DNA from: Methanobacteriaceae archaeon
GTDB taxonomy: Archaea; Methanobacteriota; Methanobacteria; Methanobacteriales; Methanobacteriaceae
Reading direction: 5' to 3'
Assembly (NCBI GenBank): GCA_011620845.1
Contig: WOYJ01000026.1
Location: forward strand, 1 to 8,112
Length of the DNA stretch: 8,112 nucleotides
Made by a program: the position numbers and the translations under genes. Below are positions 5,739-8,112 of the stretch, in pieces. Numbering within the stretch: the stretch's first letter is position 1; every line of letters begins with the position of its first letter. The notes under the pieces are model-generated. The model saw nothing but the letters and a program-made list of their open reading frames with translations, searched no databases and had not been told where the DNA came from.

Positions 5739-8045
5739 ATGAAAGATGCACGCATTATTGCTGCACTTCCTACAAAAGCCCACAGTTGTGTGTTAAAGAA
5801 TAACGGGATATTTGAAAGGTTCAGTCACGAGAAAATAGTTAAATCCTGCCTGATGGTGGATGTTCCACTATGGGCTGCGGAGAAAATAGCTTCACAGGTA
5901 GCTACTGCAGCCTACGATGGGATGACTACCAAGGAAATAAAGATGCTGGTCTATGATTCCCTAAAGAATGTGGATAAAAAAGCCGCGGAAAGATACTTCA
6001 ACGCCAACACCCTACGGGTACGAACCTCCAGAGACACCATTGAAACCTTCGATCAAACCAAAATAGAACAAACACTCATTGTAGAAACCGGTGCTTCAGA
6101 AAATTTAGCCCGGAAAATCGCCACCAACGTATATAAAGAACTGAAAAAACTCAACGTGGAATACCTCACCGCTCCCATGATCAGGGAGATCGTAAACACC
6201 AAACTGGTGGAGTACGGACTGGAAACCCTGAGACGCAAGTACACCAGGCTGGGTATTCCTGTTTATAACATCACCAATCTTATAGAGAACGGTTCCCGGG
6301 ACAACGCCAATATGATACACAATCCCGAGACGGTACATAAGTACGTAGCAGACGAAGCTCTCAAACAGTACGCTTTACTACATTGCCTCCCCAGTGAACT
6401 GGCCGACGCCCATATGAGCGGGGGAATACACATCCATGACCTGGAATTCTTTGCAAGCCGGCCTTTAAATTGCCTGCAGCATGATTTAAGATTATTTATC
6501 AAGCATGGTTTGAAAGTAGACGGCACAGGGGATCATACTTCCGTAGCCGGACCCCCCAACCATATTGAAACCCTGATGAACCACGCCGGAGAGATCATGC
6601 TCGCCGCCCAGCAGAACATGAGCGGCGGACAATCCATGAGCCTGTGGAACGTTTTTGTAGCCCCATTTGCAGCGGGACTGCCCTATGAAAAAGTAAAACA
6701 GGCCGTACAGATGTTAATCTATAATCTTAACATGGCCTACGCCGCTAGAGGCTCACAGGTACCATTCACTTCCATAAACCTAGAGTTCACCGTCCCCGAC
6801 TTCCTCAAGGACGAACCAGCTTACGGACCTAAGGGTAAGCTGGTTGGAACCTACGGAGACTTCGAAGAAGAAGTCCGAATTCTGCAGCGTGCCTTCACCG
6901 AAAATCTCCTTCAGGGAGACTCAGACGGTAAACCACACCTGTTCCCCAATACCATCTACGTATTAAGGGATAAAGTCCTCAAAAACGAGTTTGAAGATGA
7001 CCTGAGACGAGTGCATGAACTTTCCGCCAAGTATGGTACCCCATACTTTGCCAACATGCTCCCTGACTACCGGGGAAACCTGGCCAACTACATGGGATGT
7101 CGAACGTCTTTGAGTGATAACTGGACCGGTGACTGGTCACAGGACTGCCTGCGAACAGGTAACCTGGCATACATAACCCTTAACCTGCCTAGAATGGCCT
7201 ATAGCTCCCGTGATGATGCAGAATTATTCGATTACCTGGATAACTATCTGCACCAAGCCGAAGAAGTGCTGCTACTCAGGCGTAAACATGCCCTGAGCTG
7301 TCTGGACGATTACAACCTGTTACCATTCCTTACCCAGGAATTCGATGGTGACAGGTACTACAGCATCGACAACGCTACCCTATCCTTTGGTTTTGTCGGG
7401 CTCAACGAAATGCTCCAGTACCACTGCGGAGAAGGAATAGAAAACCCTGACTCACGCAAATTCGGATTAAAAATACTCAAATACATGAACCAGAGAGCAA
7501 AAGAACTCAAGGAAGAAACTGGACTCAGATGGACCGTGTTACAGACCCCAGCCGAGTCAACCGCTTACCGGTTCGCCATGCTCGACCGGGAGAAATTCAA
7601 AGACAAAATCATAGTCCAGGGAGATGCCGAAGCCTCCTACTACACCAATTCATCCCACGTCCCAGTAAACTCCGATGTATTACTACCGGAGAAAATAAAG
7701 ATCGAAGAAAAATTCCACCCATTAACCCTGGGAGGACACATATTCCACGCTTTCATGGGAGAAGCCTACAGCGAACCAGACTCCCTGATGAGCTTAACTC
7801 GGAAAATAGCCCGTAAATCTGATCTAGGATTCTGGGCCTACAGTTCAGCACTAAGCTTCTGCATCAAATGCAAAACCCTGATGAAAGGATTACAGGAACA
7901 ATGCGCCACCTGCGGAGAACAAAAAGAAGTGGAATGGTACGACCGCATCACCGGATACGTGCAACAGGTCGGCCGATCCAAATCCGCCTCTGGTGGCTGG
8001 AACCCGGGTAAAATGCGGGAATTAAGGGACCGGAAACGGTATTAA
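5739..8045 (+). CDS. nrdD: Anaerobic (class III) ribonucleoside-triphosphate reductase, glycyl radical enzyme
   Basis: Reduces ribonucleoside triphosphates to dNTPs without oxygen, using a glycyl radical installed by the SAM enzyme NrdG (not in this window). It is cytosolic, with 768 residues. Two ATP-cone domains sit in tandem at the N-terminus (about 17-90 and 97-170), the allosteric sites that sense ATP/dATP. The catalytic barrel shows GGIHIHDLEFF (228-238), RPLNCLQHD (241-249) with Cys245 matching Cys79 of T4 NrdD, and YMGCRTSLSD (451-460) with Cys454 matching the thiyl-radical Cys290. Near the C-terminus are a CxxC pair set C708/C711 and C722/C725 for zinc, then RITGY (736-740), where Gly739 is the radical glycine. 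The motif is usually RVxGY, so Ile is a mild change. An additional Cys470 lies near the thiyl region. The ATG follows GGAGG. It lies downstream of polC with its own structured promoter region. Identification is certain; the reductant subtype is open. Confidence 0.97.
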   Translation: MKDARIIAALPTKAHSCVLKNNGIFERFSHEKIVKSCLMVDVPLWAAEKIASQVATAAYDGMTTKEIKMLVYDSLKNVDKKAAERYFNANTLRVRTSRDTIETFDQTKIEQTLIVETGASENLARKIATNVYKELKKLNVEYLTAPMIREIVNTKLVEYGLETLRRKYTRLGIPVYNITNLIENGSRDNANMIHNPETVHKYVADEALKQYALLHCLPSELADAHMSGGIHIHDLEFFASRPLNCLQHDLRLFIKHGLKVDGTGDHTSVAGPPNHIETLMNHAGEIMLAAQQNMSGGQSMSLWNVFVAPFAAGLPYEKVKQAVQMLIYNLNMAYAARGSQVPFTSINLEFTVPDFLKDEPAYGPKGKLVGTYGDFEEEVRILQRAFTENLLQGDSDGKPHLFPNTIYVLRDKVLKNEFEDDLRRVHELSAKYGTPYFANMLPDYRGNLANYMGCRTSLSDNWTGDWSQDCLRTGNLAYITLNLPRMAYSSRDDAELFDYLDNYLHQAEEVLLLRRKHALSCLDDYNLLPFLTQEFDGDRYYSIDNATLSFGFVGLNEMLQYHCGEGIENPDSRKFGLKILKYMNQRAKELKEETGLRWTVLQTPAESTAYRFAMLDREKFKDKIIVQGDAEASYYTNSSHVPVNSDVLLPEKIKIEEKFHPLTLGGHIFHAFMGEAYSEPDSLMSLTRKIARKSDLGFWAYSSALSFCIKCKTLMKGLQEQCATCGEQKEVEWYDRITGYVQQVGRSKSASGGWNPGKMRELRDRKRY

Positions 8046-8049
8046 ATCG

Positions 8050-8085
8050 CTTGATTAATCAAGTTCCATTTATTTATTTATTTTT
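8050..8085 (+). terminator. nrdD terminator: palindrome plus T-rich tract
   Basis: Four bases after the stop codon comes CTTGATTAATCAAG (8050-8063), a perfect 14-bp palindrome that can form a short TTAA-loop stem. The T-rich ATTT repeats (8068-8085) follow it directly. The T-rich tract alone would suffice as an archaeal termination signal. The stem may add to it or may be a protein site. Confidence 0.6.
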
Positions 8086-8100
8086 AATTAAATCTCCTTA

Positions 8101-8112
8101 TTTTTATATAAT
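8101..8112 (+). promoter_or_regulatory. TATA-like sequence at the window end
   Basis: TTTTTATATAAT matches the methanogen TATA consensus (TTTATATA) and may belong to a gene just beyond the window. The orientation cannot be settled because the flank is missing. Confidence 0.3.

Noticed and set aside
7529..7816. Plus-strand 95-codon frame inside nrdD
   Set aside because: It is an out-of-frame reading of the conserved catalytic part of NrdD. The Arg/Pro-rich protein looks like a frame shadow.

Overview
The window comes from an archaeon, most likely a methanogen of the Methanobacteriales (Methanobacterium-like). The evidence is the large subunit of the archaeal D-family DNA polymerase, a 53-residue archaeal Sec61-beta protein, TATA/BRE-type promoters, T-rich terminators, and Shine-Dalgarno sites that match the archaeal 16S 3' end. 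The order-level assignment is inferred from the look of the proteins, not from a search.

Layout. On the minus strand, reading right to left, are secG/Sec61-beta (2053-1892), purB adenylosuccinate lyase (1805-453) and the first 111 codons of an unidentified membrane protein (334 to the window edge). On the plus strand are polC/DP2 (2305-5568) and the anaerobic class III ribonucleotide reductase nrdD (5739-8045). The two blocks diverge from a very AT-rich 251-bp region (2054-2304). That region carries a perfect 19-bp tandem repeat, a duplicated TGTGGATAAATT element and several short dyads. A second structured intergenic region (5569-5738) separates polC from nrdD. It holds a BRE/TATA promoter, a 6+4+6 dyad at the expected transcription start, a 24-bp-period tandem repeat and a palindrome overlapping the nrdD ribosome binding site.

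How the genes work together. NrdD makes dNTPs anaerobically and DP2 is the catalytic subunit of the replicative polymerase that uses them, so the plus-strand pair forms a DNA-synthesis locus. PurB makes AMP and AICAR in purine synthesis, so its link is to nucleotide supply. Sec61-beta belongs to the protein-translocation channel and is not obviously related. The partner genes polB/DP1 and nrdG are not in the window.

No new multi-gene system is visible. All four complete genes are conserved housekeeping genes. What is worth a second look is regulatory: two separate tandem-repeat arrays with a shared TTGATATT core, one upstream of secG/polC and one upstream of nrdD. Smaller points are a Ser in the DP2 catalytic loop, and the unidentified membrane protein, which has a near-ideal ribosome binding site.
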